Below, piece by piece: positions 44,961 to 55,250 of a stretch of DNA of 64,000 nucleotides. The notes below the pieces were generated by a model that was not told the origin of the DNA, did not search any database, and saw nothing but the letters and a program-made list of their open reading frames with translations. Within the stretch, counting starts at the first letter, position 1; each line of letters opens with the position of its first letter. The translations under genes were made by a program, and so were the position numbers. This DNA is from Allolobophora icterica (taxonomy: Eukaryota; Annelida; Clitellata; Crassiclitellata; Lumbricidae): contig OY744607.1 in assembly GCA_963556255.1 (NCBI GenBank), forward strand, positions 41,633,890 to 41,697,889, written 5' to 3'.

Positions 44961-45362
44961 GATATGGCAAGCGCAAAGAGACAATGAAACAAACCGTTTA
45001 AATTGACAATGGCAAGCACAAAGAGAATGAAACAAACCATTTAAATTGACAATGGCAAGCGCAAAGAGACAATGAAACAAACCGTTTAAATTGACAATGG
45101 CAAGCGCAAAGAGACAATGAAACAAACCGTTTAAATTGACAATGGCAAGCACAAAGAGAATGAAACAAACCATTTAAATTGACAATGGCAAGCGCAAAGA
45201 GACAATGAAACAAACCGTTTAAATTGACAATGGCAAGCGCAAAGAGACAATGAAACAAACCGTTTAAATTGACAATGGCAAGCGCAAAGAGACAATGAAA
45301 CAAACCGTTTAAATTGACAATGGCAAGCACAAAGAGACAATGCAACAAACCGTTTGAATTGA
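44960..45362. repeat. 45-bp minisatellite, about nine copies
   Basis: Units contain GACAATGGCAAGCGCAAAG, AGACAATGAAACAAACC and GTTTAAATT. A 42-bp variant (AAGAGAATGAAAC) occurs twice. Copies are almost identical. The minus-strand frames stay open because both lengths are multiples of three, and encode a 15-residue FKRFVSLSLCACHCQ repeat. Confidence 0.93.
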
Positions 45363-46160
45363 TATCTAACTTGAGACAAGTTAACCTGGCAACTTCTTAA
45401 CGAAGAAGAACACAAGTCTATCACAGCAGATGGTCGCATTCACCCACAACCGTTTTACCCATCACGAAAACTAATCATCGTAAACTTATGTGATTGATTA
45501 TCTGCTATTAAAGGCAGCATCTCTAAAATCAATGCTTAGATATAATAGGGCGCGGTGAGATCAATTCAGCTAATTATCAGAAGACACTCCTCTCGCGCAG
45601 CTATCAGAATGTACCAGGCATCAATCGATCAAGAAATCTATTCTAATGACTTCTATAGCACCACAATCATAACGCTCACCTCATCCATCGATGCTCGCTA
45701 CACGTGAAACCGTATACGCAAAAATAAGAATTCCCTGGAGATAATCAGAATCCCTTTCGAAACCTGAGTCAGCGGTGAGCAAGAAAATTATTATAGCGCC
45801 GTTCCCTTTCACCACACTATTTATGCACACACAGGAACGTTCTCCCACACTATACATATTAGTGCGTGCATATACATATATATATATATATATAATTATA
45901 TATATAGGTCTACACTACATTTATGTATAGACTCTACTATTTAAGTATAGTGACGCTATGTAGACACTATATAGATACTATATAGTAGTGTGTGTACGTA
46001 TATATAGGCACTGCATATAGGCCTATAGACAGTATATATGGACATTACTATAATTATATAGTGTGGAAGGACGCTCTTGTGTACTCATAAGTAGTCTGGT
46101 GAAAGGTAAAACGGCGCTATAATAATTGTCCCATTCATGGCTGACCAATCAGGTCTCGAA
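45362..46160. other. Non-coding stretch with short (TA)n runs
   Basis: A (TA)n run lies at about 45876-45905 and ACTATATAG motifs at 45930-46060. No gene recognised. Confidence 0.4.
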
Positions 46161-46167
46161 AGAGATT

Positions 46168-46168
46168 A

Positions 46169-46217
<49 letters not shown>
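46168..46217. repeat. (TA)n microsatellite
   Basis: About 24 TA dinucleotides. Confidence 0.95.
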
Positions 46218-46218
<1 letters not shown>

Positions 46219-46544
46219 GTTTACCTCTCACCAGACTATGCATACACGTGATCATTCTGCTCGCACTATATATATTATATTAGTGTCTACGAAGAGCAGA
46301 CATCAGTTTCGAGATGAACGAACGAGAGTCGCAGAGGAGCTGTCTTTCATCATTTCGTGTGGCGTACGGAGCGCTGACAATTATTCCATAATGAACTTCC
46401 GTATGGGACAGGGAGAGATGAACCATCATTCGTATTGTTGGCGGGTGCGACCTGTCCCGCAGACGAGGGACTTCATTTAGCCTCCTGCGAATTACACACC
46501 GCGCATCGTCGTTCACAGACGCGGCGGGCTGAGACACGTACGAT

Positions 46545-46865
46545 TCATACTGCAGAGCGTGCTACGCGGACGCCGCGCCTTTTCCCATGGGACGCGAGGC
46601 AGAATAGAGATGGGGATATGCTCTGGAAAATGGGAAATATAACACACGGACAGCAACTTACGAAGCTATCCTCCAATTTTCTGGAAAATGCAGGGGCAGT
46701 ATTAGTCCAGGGGATGTGGGTTTTCTTGAAATAACGCTGGTGGCGCTGGAGGAAGTTAAGACTTTCGAGCTGGGTTAGTTTTGGGATGGGGGTTCCGTCC
46801 GTGTAATAGAACTCTGTGAGCGTGAGGTGGCGTTGCAATGCATAAGTGCAACAGGTCAGAGTTAA
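46545..46865 (-). other. Unrecognised open frame, possibly exonic or element-derived
   Basis: The minus frame is open through 46545-46865 with varied composition, unlike the repeat frames. It includes LTLTEFYYTDGTPIPKLT, LESLNFLQRHQRYFKK and HIPWTNTAPAFSRKL. The annotated start codon is TTG, and the frame stays open upstream of it into the (TTAA)n repeat. I recognise no domain. It could be an exon, a decayed element or chance. Confidence 0.2.
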
Positions 46866-46972
46866 TTAATTAATTAATTAATTAATTAAGCGCCGCTCTG
46901 TGCTAAGCTTTAGAGTAGCGCCTTAGAGAATCTGAGATTTAGCCTATACAATTACGATTACGAAACAAGAGG
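46862..46972 (+). mobile_element. LINE family F 3' end, after a (TTAA)n run
   Basis: After (TTAA)n (46862-46890), AGCGCCGCTCTGTGCTAAGC ... TAGAGTAGCGCCTTAGAGAA ... ATTTAG and ATTACGATTACGAA match, in opposite orientation, the minus-strand 3' ends at 54940 and 61820. Confidence 0.55.
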
Positions 46973-47009
46973 ACGCGGTATCATACAATGCGAAAATCTT
47001 ACAGAAGAA

Positions 47010-47302
47010 GCAAAAAAGAGAAAGAAGAGCAGTCCTTTAAGGTCGGAGAAACAGCCACGGGTATTAAGTACTACCGACTTCATTTTTCTTGGCCTCTGCA
47101 TATGAAGGCGGGTGGCCGATCCTCTACTCGCCTCTGGTCTTCCCACTGGTAGCGTACGATTAGTATCATAATTCAGTTGGTTAGGGGGCGCTACTGGAGC
47201 TGAAATCTCGAAACAAATTTCTGCTCTGGCAGGGGTTCGAATCTCCTCGCGGTTTACAGTCCGACACGCTGACCACTCGACTCTCGTACACCCCGTGTGT
47301 TC
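47010..47302 (-). mobile_element. tRNA-Asp-like SINE, family C
   Basis: On the minus strand the order is GAGTCGAGTGGTCAGCGTGT (A box), CGGACTGTAAACCGCG, GAGATTCGAACCCCTGCC (B box), GCAGAAATTTG, GTGGGAAGACCAGAGGCGAG, ATATGCAGAGGCCAAG and CGTGGCTG, closing with GGACTGCTCTTCTTTCTC. This matches 19312-19640 throughout. Confidence 0.7.
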
Positions 47303-47310
47303 GCGTCCTG

Positions 47311-47381
47311 ATATCGCATATTCTATAATGAGACCTATGTCAGCAATATCGCATATTCTATAATGAGACCTATGTCAGCAA
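47311..47381. repeat. 34-bp tandem duplication
   Basis: ATATCGCATATTCTATAATG followed by AGACCTATGTCAGCA occurs twice in direct succession without differences. 47382-48080 after it is unique; the 150-codon minus frame at 47466-47918 has no domain I recognise. Confidence 0.8.
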
Positions 47382-48079
47382 TGACTTGCGTCATTCACAT
47401 GTCACGATTATGATCCCAGCATTTGATCGATGCATGTGATGGTTTTCACCCTTCGACGTCGAATCCTACGTCCTGTCAGGGTCGTTGAACATATTCCGCC
47501 ATCGATGATGATATTTCAACAGATATTTTCCACACATTTGCGCTGAGCAGCTCTGAATTAGACGTCTCGTTTTGAACGGACGCCTGTAAGACGGCTCGGG
47601 ACAAAGACCGGTCATCCATCTTCGCTTGCCAATGCGGAGAAAATGAAGTATCCGGTGCCGGAAACGGTTGTTTTCTGTCGCATGGCCTCGAGGATTAATC
47701 TGATTGTATATATTCTTTACCAAAAGGCAGATAGCAAACTGTAGTTCCCCCAATGAATCTTGGGTAAATCTAAGATGCATTAGGAATCTACAGAATGCCT
47801 TTATAGAGCTACAGAAGCCAAGGGCATGCATGTTCACATACACAGTATCATGAACATCAGTGAAATACATTGAGAACCGTAGCATTAAAGACACGTACGC
47901 ATACATACGAACAACCAATTAAACATAATGAACAAACAAGATCTCGGACCTCCTGTTTCTGTATACAGCAGCGTTGCTTTCGGCAGATTTAAGTCGACGA
48001 TCAGGAGATGACTATGCTTGGTAATGAAATCTGGAGTCAGGAATAACTATAACTTCTTTCACAAGTCTACTCTTTCTCA

Positions 48080-48515
48080 TATGCCTCCTCCTCCCTCTTC
48101 CTCTGTCTACTTCTACTCCTCCTTCAATGCCTCTTCCTTCATATCTCCTCTGCTGCCAAGTCTTAGGACAAGTGGTATGAATAGTCTTCCTCTACCTCCT
48201 CATTTCCCGCATATTCTTCCTCCTTTTACTCCTCCCCTCCTCCTCCCCTCCTCCTCCTTTTCCTGCTTCTACTTTTTCTGCTCCTCCTTTTCTTGCTTCT
48301 CTTCTCCTCCTCCTTTTCCTCTCCCTCCTTTTCCTCTTTCTATGCCTCTTCCTATCTCCACTGTTGCCAGGTTCAACGACAAAGTTGTAGGAATTACCCT
48401 GCTCTTCCTCTTCTTATTTTCCTCCTCGTGTCTTTCCTCCTGCTTTTCCTCGTCTTCCTTTCCCTCCTCTTTTCTTTCTTCCTTGTCTTCCTCCTCTTTC
48501 TATGCCTCTAACTCC
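48080..48515. repeat. Pyrimidine-rich tract (CTCC/TTCC)
   Basis: CT-biased plus strand with CTCCTCCTTTTCC units. Frames are artefacts. 48515-48870 is unique with no supported gene. Confidence 0.75.
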
Positions 48516-48877
48516 TGATCTCCATCGCCTGGTCCTAAGACGCAGCCCAATGCGTAGACCCTGCGTTTCGACCGTTGCCTATAATATAGTTCCCTTGTCT
48601 GTGTTGAGTTCTGTTGAATGGCAAACTGTGTCCACAACACATACGGAGATCCACTATGTTCGCAGCATCAGTAGCAGCATCACGTATCACCAGCAGCATC
48701 CGTCTTTCTTACACTCACTCCATCTCCGACGATTGCTCGCAGCGACAGATGAATAAAGAGCAGCAGAATCTGCCTCACGAGATCCGATTCAAGCATCGAA
48801 TATCTGAATTATAAATCTACTCATTGTTTGATACTAATACAACCATAACAAAATTAAATAGACCTACATGTAGGTAT

Positions 48878-49003
48878 GCATGCATGTATGTATGTATGTA
48901 TGTATTTATGTATGTACGTATGTATGTATGTATGCAGGCATATATATATGTATGTACATGTATGTGTGTATGTATGTATGTATGTATGTATGTATGTATC
49001 TAT
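48878..49003. repeat. (ATGT)n microsatellite
   Basis: ATGT tetranucleotides with short TATA interruptions. It resumes at 49650-49667 and 50000-50060, flanking two inserted MITEs. Confidence 0.93.
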
Positions 49004-49005
49004 AT

Positions 49006-49649
49006 GAGGGCTGGTACTGATAAAACAATTAATCGATTTATCTTAAAAAATTTAACTTCGATTAATCGATTACATTCGATTAACTTGGAAAAGTGGATAG
49101 GTGAATGGTTATACTCTTCCATGAAGAACATACGGTCTTGAAAGACGCGGTTCTGTACCCGAAAGCCCCTCTAGGTCGACTCAGCCTTCCACTCCCTAGG
49201 GGCAGCAGTAAAATGAGCGGGCGCCTAACAGGCTGCCAACACATGTGTTTAATAGGAACTTCATAATTGTACCGTCATGTTTCAATATAACCTACTGTGG
49301 TTTGTCAGTGAAATTGTGAATAAACACGAATATATCATATATCTGCCAAATATAAAGCGCGAAAAACTGTTCAAAATATAGTCACTGAGTTAGTTACTAT
49401 GGTAAGCGAACTGTTTATTGCAATGAAGACAGTTAATTTTGTAGCCATCATCGACTTTTCCATCAGCATTTACCTTAAATGTAAAATTATCGCATAATTT
49501 TCCACTAAAACGTTTCACGTTATAATTGTTCGCCATATTGTTTACTCCGGAAATGGGCCACCATACATCATGAAGTCAGCAAGAAATTAATCGATTAAAA
49601 TTTTTAACGAGTTATCGATTAATTAATCGTTAAAATCCGCAGCCCTAAT
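49006..49649. mobile_element. AATTAATCGATT-rich TIR element containing a nested SINE
   Basis: The left end is AGGGCTGGTACTGATAAAAC followed by AATTAATCGATT. The inverted right end is TTAGGGCTGCGGATTTTAACG followed by ATTAATTAATCGAT. The shared AGGGCTG ends and subterminal AATCGATTAA blocks indicate a MITE-type element. Target duplication not found. A family B SINE sits inside at about 49140-49335, which accounts for the unusual length. Confidence 0.55.
49140..49335 (+). mobile_element. tRNA-derived SINE, family B, nested in a MITE
   Basis: It has CGGTTCTGTACCCGAAAG as a decayed B box, then CAGCCTTCCACTCCCTAGG as in family A, GGGCGCCTAACAGGCTGCC, and GTCATGTTTCAATATAAC as in 15692-15895. The A box appears lost. 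Confidence 0.5.
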
Positions 49650-49667
49650 GTATTATGTATGTATGTA

Positions 49668-49999
49668 CAGGGGCGAAACCAGAAGGTTTATCCGGGGGGG
49701 GGGGAAGAATACATACTGTGCCATACATGAAAGTTTGTGCGGGTAGTGACCAACGGACCAACGAAAAATTTCTTCGGAATTCATCTCCCAAAAAACGATG
49801 CCCTTTTGTTGTCATTAACCTTTCCTGAAAACTTCGTCTACGTCTTCAGGGGGCAGCCACGTCCTGTGACTGTCCTGTGTAAATATCATATGGTGGGGGG
49901 GGGCATTTTTCCTCGTCTGCTTCCTCACGGAGGGCCACGTCCTGTGTAAATATCAAATGGGGGGCCACGGCCGGATTGGCCCCCTTGGATCCGCCCCTG
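49668..49999. mobile_element. hAT-type MITE (332 bp) with 8-bp duplication
   Basis: The left end is CAGGGGCGAAACCAGAAGG and the inverted right end CAGGGGCGGATCCAAGG. Both flanks are TGTATGTA (49660-49667 and 50000-50007), the 8-bp duplication expected for hAT. The ATGT context weakens that evidence, but the ends are classic. Internal GGGGGCCACGTCCTGTGTAAATATC-like units are repeated three times near 49855-49975. Confidence 0.75.
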
Positions 50000-50334
50000 T
50001 GTATGTACAGTATGTATTGTATATATGTACCTAGGTATGTATGAATGTATGTATGTATGCATATCAAATTACTCATCGATCATGAGCTGCCACTTACGGA
50101 CTGATCTTCTGGAAGTTGACCTGATTATGGCTGAGTTTGATGTGCCATCGGTTGATGCTCCGTGCGTTCAACACCGGCGCAAAATAAGTTACTAATAAAA
50201 TAACAATATGTGCATATATACATATTGTATATAAAAACTATATACGTTGTATGTTTGTATGCCCGGCACCTAAGGTTGTTTTTATTATTCTAGGCACCAT
50301 AAGATCCAGGGATCTCACCCAATCAGCATGGATG

Positions 50335-50600
50335 GGAACCGTGGGATGGGTTAATCTGGGTTGAATAAGTTAACCTGGGTTGAATATGTTAACCCGGTTT
50401 GAATCGGTCTGTAACGTTTATTTAACGACGCCGTAGAAAAAAATAAAAAAAAGTTTGAATCGGTTAATATGGGTTGAATATGTTAACCCTGGTTGATAAG
50501 GCTAATCTAGGTTTGATTGGTTAATTTGGATTAAATAGCGTATGTTATTCTGGGTTGAAAATGTCAACCTGGGTTGAATAGGTTAATCTGGATTAAACTG
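50335..50600. repeat. About 20-bp degenerate repeat (GGGTTGAATAGGTTAACCT)
   Basis: About ten diverged copies of a unit with GGTTAATCTGGGTTGAATA, interrupted at 50408-50450 by an A-rich segment. Confidence 0.75.
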
Positions 50601-51480
50601 GTTCGCCAATGTAAATCTCGGTGAAAATTTGATCAATCTGGCATCGATGGTTTCCAGTGAAGTCATCCTTCCAGGTTGTTATCGCCATCTGTCGACTTTT
50701 CATTCGACCGCGTCGATGGCTAATAAGCGTAATTGTCATTATGCAGCTGGCCATTTCTGCTTCTAAGAGTCGCTCAGAAGTCCGGTGCAGATTATTCGAT
50801 TCCAGTTTCCACAACTAAAAGCCACGTCTGTTATTTGCCAACACTCAGGTAGTCACAGCGGTAATCGTGATAATAATCTCGTGATTTCTATAAAGTACAA
50901 AAAGCGATTGCCCGTGAAAGAGCCCATTCAGAGGCGCTCAGTCGAAGCAAATTTGTAGACAAGTAGGACCAAAATCGGTTCCAGGGTAAGATCAAAGGCA
51001 ATAGGCTACTTGTTCACTTGGCAACAAAACAAAACGTATTTTTTTACATTACATTACATTCAAGCGCCTCTGATGTCTGTTGAGTGTCTAAGAATAACAT
51101 AATTAATATTAATTTAGTCTCAACACTTACTTGGTGATCAGACTACGTTACATGACTTGTCTTGTTTACATCGCATTACACTGCATTACAACCATTTACA
51201 TCGCATTACGTTACTCGACATCATGTTACGCTGTTATCTTGCATTAGTGTCAACGCGGTTCTAAGAATAGCTTTGCAATATAATTGCCCTATATTAAGTT
51301 CGTTCTTTGAATTCTGCACATTCTTCTTCACGTTACATTAAATTGTGATTCCATTTGGAAAATTAAATAAGTAGGTCCTAATCGTTATTAACACAAAACA
51401 AACGCTAACACTTCACAACAACCATTTAGTGCATACAACCAGTGAAAAAGTGGCACAATGTCCGGTAAAATTATGTCAAT
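50600..51480. other. Non-coding stretch
   Basis: Unique sequence. TTACATTACATTACATT followed by AAGCGCCTC at about 51045-51068 looks like the tail of a minus-strand SINE, and CATCGCATTACACTGCATTAC is a short local repeat. Confidence 0.35.
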
Positions 51481-51639
51481 ATTATGAAGAGTTACTTATC
51501 TAACTTTGTACCAAATTCTATAGGTGTATAGTTTGAAAACTAATAGCATTGACAGTGGAGGAGTATTGAGGATTTTAGGTCCTACTAATCTTTTATGATA
51601 ATCTAATGCAGACACTTCTTTATAAAGCGCTACAATCGT
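51480..51639. repeat. 160-bp direct repeat, copy 1
   Basis: From TATTATGAAGAGTTACTTAT to GCGCTACAATCGT it is colinear with 52286-52445, with about five substitutions and no indels. Confidence 0.88.
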
Positions 51640-52285
51640 CCAAACGAACCAAACGAAGTGAACTGATTAGCCGATGAAAGAACCAAAACAAGAACACCGT
51701 CATAACAGAAACACGCATCTCTGTATTGACCCGATAAACCCATCATGCAATCGCGAAAACAGTTTATAATATAGCGCCGACGAACTGGGCTAAACCCTTT
51801 GGAAGCAGGATATATGTTGCACGCACAGTCGTCGAAAATCCCTTCAACTGCCTGAATATAAAAGTCAAACGCAGTCGTTGACTTCTGACAGATTGCAACG
51901 ATAGGTGGCGCTCTATATGCTCTCTATATATTCTTCTTAACTTCGTGTTAGTTGACATAGGGCCTATTACTAATATTATTATTTCTTCAGTTCGACTACC
52001 AGCAGCATTTTTCTACTTCTTTGTATTTATCACTGGCAGAGATATTACATATACTACTATCATTTGTTATGTATCTTAAGTTACATACTGTATAATATAA
52101 TAGGCGCAATTCGTTTTAATAAGCGACCGTAAACGTATGACGAAGTAGGTCTGCTATTCCATGAATATAATCTGACGTATGGACGTGTTTAATACTTTGC
52201 CATAATCCGAGTAGGGCCTACAGGTGTTGTTCTTCACAGGTTGACGTATCTTGATCGATCGTTCTAGATTTCATCGTCATCGTCG
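51640..52285. other. Interval between the 160-bp direct repeats
   Basis: About 646 bp without a recognised coding frame, tRNA-like segment or convincing primer-binding site. Confidence 0.5.
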
Positions 52286-52445
52286 TATTATGAAGAGTTA
52301 CTTATCTAACTTTGTACCAAATTCTATAGGTCTATAGTTTGAAAACTAGTAGCATTGACAGTGGAGCAGTATTTAGGATTTTAGGTCCTACTAATCTTTC
52401 ATGATAATCTAATGCAGACACTTCTTTATAAAGCGCTACAATCGT
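52286..52445. repeat. 160-bp direct repeat, copy 2
   Basis: Same length and order as 51480-51639, offset by 806 bp. The differences are scattered substitutions, such as GGTGTATAG to GGTCTATAG. Confidence 0.88.
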
Positions 52446-52560
52446 AATACGCGACGCATCAGTCGATGTTTTCATTACTTTACAATACAATTATAGTACC
52501 GACGCTGTAACGCCAATAGCTGTGAGATGCAACTGCACTTCGTTATCTATCTCGCACATG

Positions 52561-52731
52561 CAGGGGCGTCTATCCCCCTAAGTCATTGGAGCCACGTCCC
52601 TTTTCTCCCTCTTCTTCCCCCCTCCCCGTTCCTTCCCCTCTGAAATGGTGGCACATACACGGACAGATCTCCCCCCCCTATTTCTTGGATGGAGCATTTG
52701 CTTCAAGGTTTCTATGGTGTAGACGCCCTTG
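52561..52731. mobile_element. hAT-type MITE (171 bp) with 8-bp duplication
   Basis: The left end CAGGGGCGTCTATCC and inverted right end CAAGGGCGTCTACACC are matching inverted repeats. The flanks CGCACATG (52553-52560) and CACACATG (52732-52739) agree at seven of eight positions. The interior is C-rich with no coding capacity. Confidence 0.65.
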
Positions 52732-52811
52732 CACACATGATTTCAAATCAAGCGATATCACATCATATTGTATGACATTTCACCAGATATCACTACCTTA
52801 CATGGGTGCGA

Positions 52812-53142
52812 CACGATGGTCTATCGGCAACACGTTTGGTCACGGATCATGCGGTTGTATGTTCGATTCTCTGTTAAGAAAATGGAATAGGTTGTTTGAG
52901 CACATTCACTTGGCTCTGGCCCTTGTCAATTGGCTCTGGCCCTTGTCCAGGACTTTGGGATTCGTCCATTGCGGGCTCAAGGACCGAGTGGAATGGGGGC
53001 TTTACTTAACTTTACATGACGTTACCATATATCACTGAGACACATGGACCTACGATCTTAAGCCTGCTTTGCATTAGTTGCCATGTTTGCGTTGTTAAGC
53101 GACACCTGTTGAGTTACTCACAAAAGGCGCTTGATAAATGTT
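52812..53142 (+). mobile_element. Possible tRNA-derived SINE with internal duplication
   Basis: CACGATGGTCTATCGGCAAC resembles an A box and GGTTGTATGTTCGATTCTC a B box. GGCTCTGGCCCTTGTC is duplicated in tandem at about 52912-52947. The 3' end AAGGCGCTTGATAAATG is SINE-like. Confidence 0.4.
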
Positions 53143-53565
53143 CTCCTTCTGCGTAGACGCAAAGTGGGTAGTCTTGCACTCTCGACCGGAAACGAGAACA
53201 GTGGCTAATCGAATCAGAGTCTGAGCGCCATTACTTCCTCCCCCGTCGAGACTTCACTTCCTGTGTAGAAAGCCAAATAAACCCGCCTTTATTTCTGTTT
53301 GCTTCAGCGCTGAAGACTTTAACGACGTTCCTTTATCGCTTCTGTCCACACGCTCACACGAGCAGCTATGCCGTGTGGGCGCTAGATAGCGGGATGCTAT
53401 CGCTGTCGAACGACATCGAGGCCACCACTTACCATATTTTGTAGCGGCAACGACTTCCCGGGGTGGAAAGAGGCCAAAGGTCACACATATGTTCTTGCGT
53501 GTCGGAGGGGTGGGCTACCGCTGCAAGTATTTCGAATGATGGTGAAATATCTCACCTCATCATTT
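53142..53565. other. Non-coding stretch without recognised feature
   Basis: Unique sequence. The minus frame at 53254-53484 has no domain I recognise. Confidence 0.3.
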
Positions 53566-53569
53566 ACGT

Positions 53570-53867
53570 CGATGAAAAAAAAACAAGAAGGAAGAAGAAG
53601 AAACTAATAAAGAATGAGAAGGAAAAGCAGAGAAGTAAAATAGGAGGAGGAAGAAGAGAAGGACGAGGAGGACGAGGAGGAGGAGAAAAGGAAAAAGATA
53701 AAGAAGAAGAGCAAAAGGGAGGAGGAGGAAGAGGAGAAGAAAGAGAAGGGGAGAAGGGAGAGAACAAGAAGACGAAGAAGAAGACGAATGTGAAGAAGAC
53801 GATGAAGAAGACGAAGAAGAAGAAGACGAATGTGAAGAAGACGATGAAGAAGACGAAGAGAAGAAGA
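53570..53867. repeat. (GAA)n/(GGA)n purine tract
   Basis: Purine-only stretches with AAGAAGACGAATGTGAAGA repeated near 53781 and 53820. It starts exactly where the minus-strand SINE at 53868 ends, so it is that SINE's expanded (TTC)n tail. Confidence 0.85.
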
Positions 53868-54150
53868 AGAAGAGCAGTTTGTTAAAGCCAGTTCTGCGAG
53901 GCAGCCATGCGTACGAAGTGATAGCGGATTTATTTTATTAGCCTCGGCATATATATAAAGGAGGGTGACCATGTTCATTCCCTACCGTCTGATCTTCTCA
54001 CCGATAATTACGGTCGATGTACTCATTTATAGCTGCTTCCGTGGTGGGCGCTAGTGGGAAAGAAATCTCGAGATATCTCTGACTTATAGTATGGACTTTA
54101 ATCCCGATATCTGGTTTGACAGTCCAGCGGGCTAACTACTGGAATATCGC
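53868..54150 (-). mobile_element. tRNA-Asp-like SINE, family C
   Basis: On the minus strand: TCCAGTAGTTAGCCCGCTGG, GGACTGTCAAACCAG, GGGATTAAAGTCC (B box decayed), GAGATTTCTTTCCC, TGAGAAGATCAGACGG, TATGCCGAGGCTAATAAA, GTACGCATGGCTGCC and AACTGCTCTTCTTCTTC. The order equals that of 19312-19640. Confidence 0.7.
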
Positions 54151-54154
54151 GCAC

Positions 54155-54675
54155 GTTAAAGGCAATTGCTTCAAGGTGTTTAATTCACAGGATCCATGTC
54201 ACGTGGATATCGCACTTCGCCTGTTCTACCTCCTGCAGAAAGCATGCAAGAACCTTGAGTTCCAGGAAGTTATCAGTAACAACTGTAGGGTCTTTCAACC
54301 CCTATGAAGTAGGCTACCAAGGAAAGCCAGGACAAACTATAAATGGTTCAAAACTCTCCTGCCAGAGCCAGAAGAAAGGCCTCGAGAAAATCAGCATGCG
54401 AATATTACTCCGATATTGCAGTCCTTGGCACGGTTGCCTATTGAGCAAAAATATAATTTAAACGCTGTCTCATAGTTTTAAAGTACTACATTTCAACCAG
54501 CCAACCTATCCATGTTCTAATCTCACCTCTCATACGAATAGATATTGTGCTCGATCAATATGTCAAGATCGTTATAGATTATAGGCCTATACTCTTCTTT
54601 TAGACTTATGAATTCGTTAGCCATTCCTGGAAGCGTTTGTATTGGTCATTATGATAACGGCACTATGGAAATCAT
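54155..54675. other. Non-coding stretch without recognised feature
   Basis: The short plus frames at 54116-54307 and 54255-54461 have no recognised domain. One TAGGCCTA occurs at about 54582. Confidence 0.3.
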
Positions 54676-54679
54676 TGAA

Positions 54680-54918
54680 TTAGATCAGATTAGATCAGAT
54701 TATATTAGATTAGATTAGATGGGCGTAATATACCGCTAACTCGCGCGCTCAGAGAAAGTAAAATCGATAGGAAGGTGAACTGTATTTCTGTTCGGGGGAA
54801 AGACGTGAGGTACAGACACTACGGTGGACGATGTTTAGAAGTGAAGCGGCGGGAAAGGAATTGAAAAGATGAAGGATCAGGATATGATTTATGGAAGAGG
54901 AGTGTTGTTAATTCTCTG
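54680..54918 (-). mobile_element. LINE C-terminal remnant with (AATCT)n tail
   Basis: On the minus strand an ATCCTGATCCTTCATC segment parallels ATCCCGATTCCTTCTCA in the copy at 57480-57765. The 3' end has GAGCGCGCGAGTTAGCGG, TATATTACGCCC and (AATCT)n. Confidence 0.5.
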
Positions 54919-54939
54919 TTGCTTTCGTTCGACAATTCG

Positions 54940-55115
54940 TAATCGTAATCGTAAACTCCAAATGTCTAAAGCGCTACTCTAGAGCTAAGCGCAGAGCACC
55001 AACTTTATTAGTGAGCGCTGCGTCTTATCAGAGGGGTTGTCCAGAGATTGACGTCCATTGGAGGTGCACGCGAATCCGGTTGCCAGAGAGACCAGAGGGA
55101 GGAGGCAGGGTAGCT
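54940..55115 (-). mobile_element. LINE family F 3' end with (ATTACG)n tail
   Basis: On the minus strand it reads CAGCTACCCTGCCTCCTCCC, CTGGCAACCGGATTCG, ACGCAGCGCTCACTAATAAAG, CTAGAGTAGCGCTTTAGAC and (ATTACG)n. It matches 61820-62000 (minus). Confidence 0.65.
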
Positions 55116-55210
55116 GCTAATTCCAATACCCAAGCGAATATCCCTACATATACATACATACACACACGCATATTTATAGGTATATTACATAAAGTTAAAT
55201 ATATATTTTT

Positions 55211-55216
<6 letters not shown>

Positions 55217-55250
<34 letters not shown>
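55217..55250. repeat. (TA)n microsatellite
   Basis: About 17 TA dinucleotides. 55260-55710 is unique; the minus frame at 55392-55664 has a GRPRNMKFD-like neighbour segment near 55690 that hints at LINE debris but is not firm. Confidence 0.85.

Noticed and set aside
47466..47918. 150-codon minus-strand frame
   Set aside because: No recognisable domain, no supporting splice or promoter signal; length is within chance for this window.
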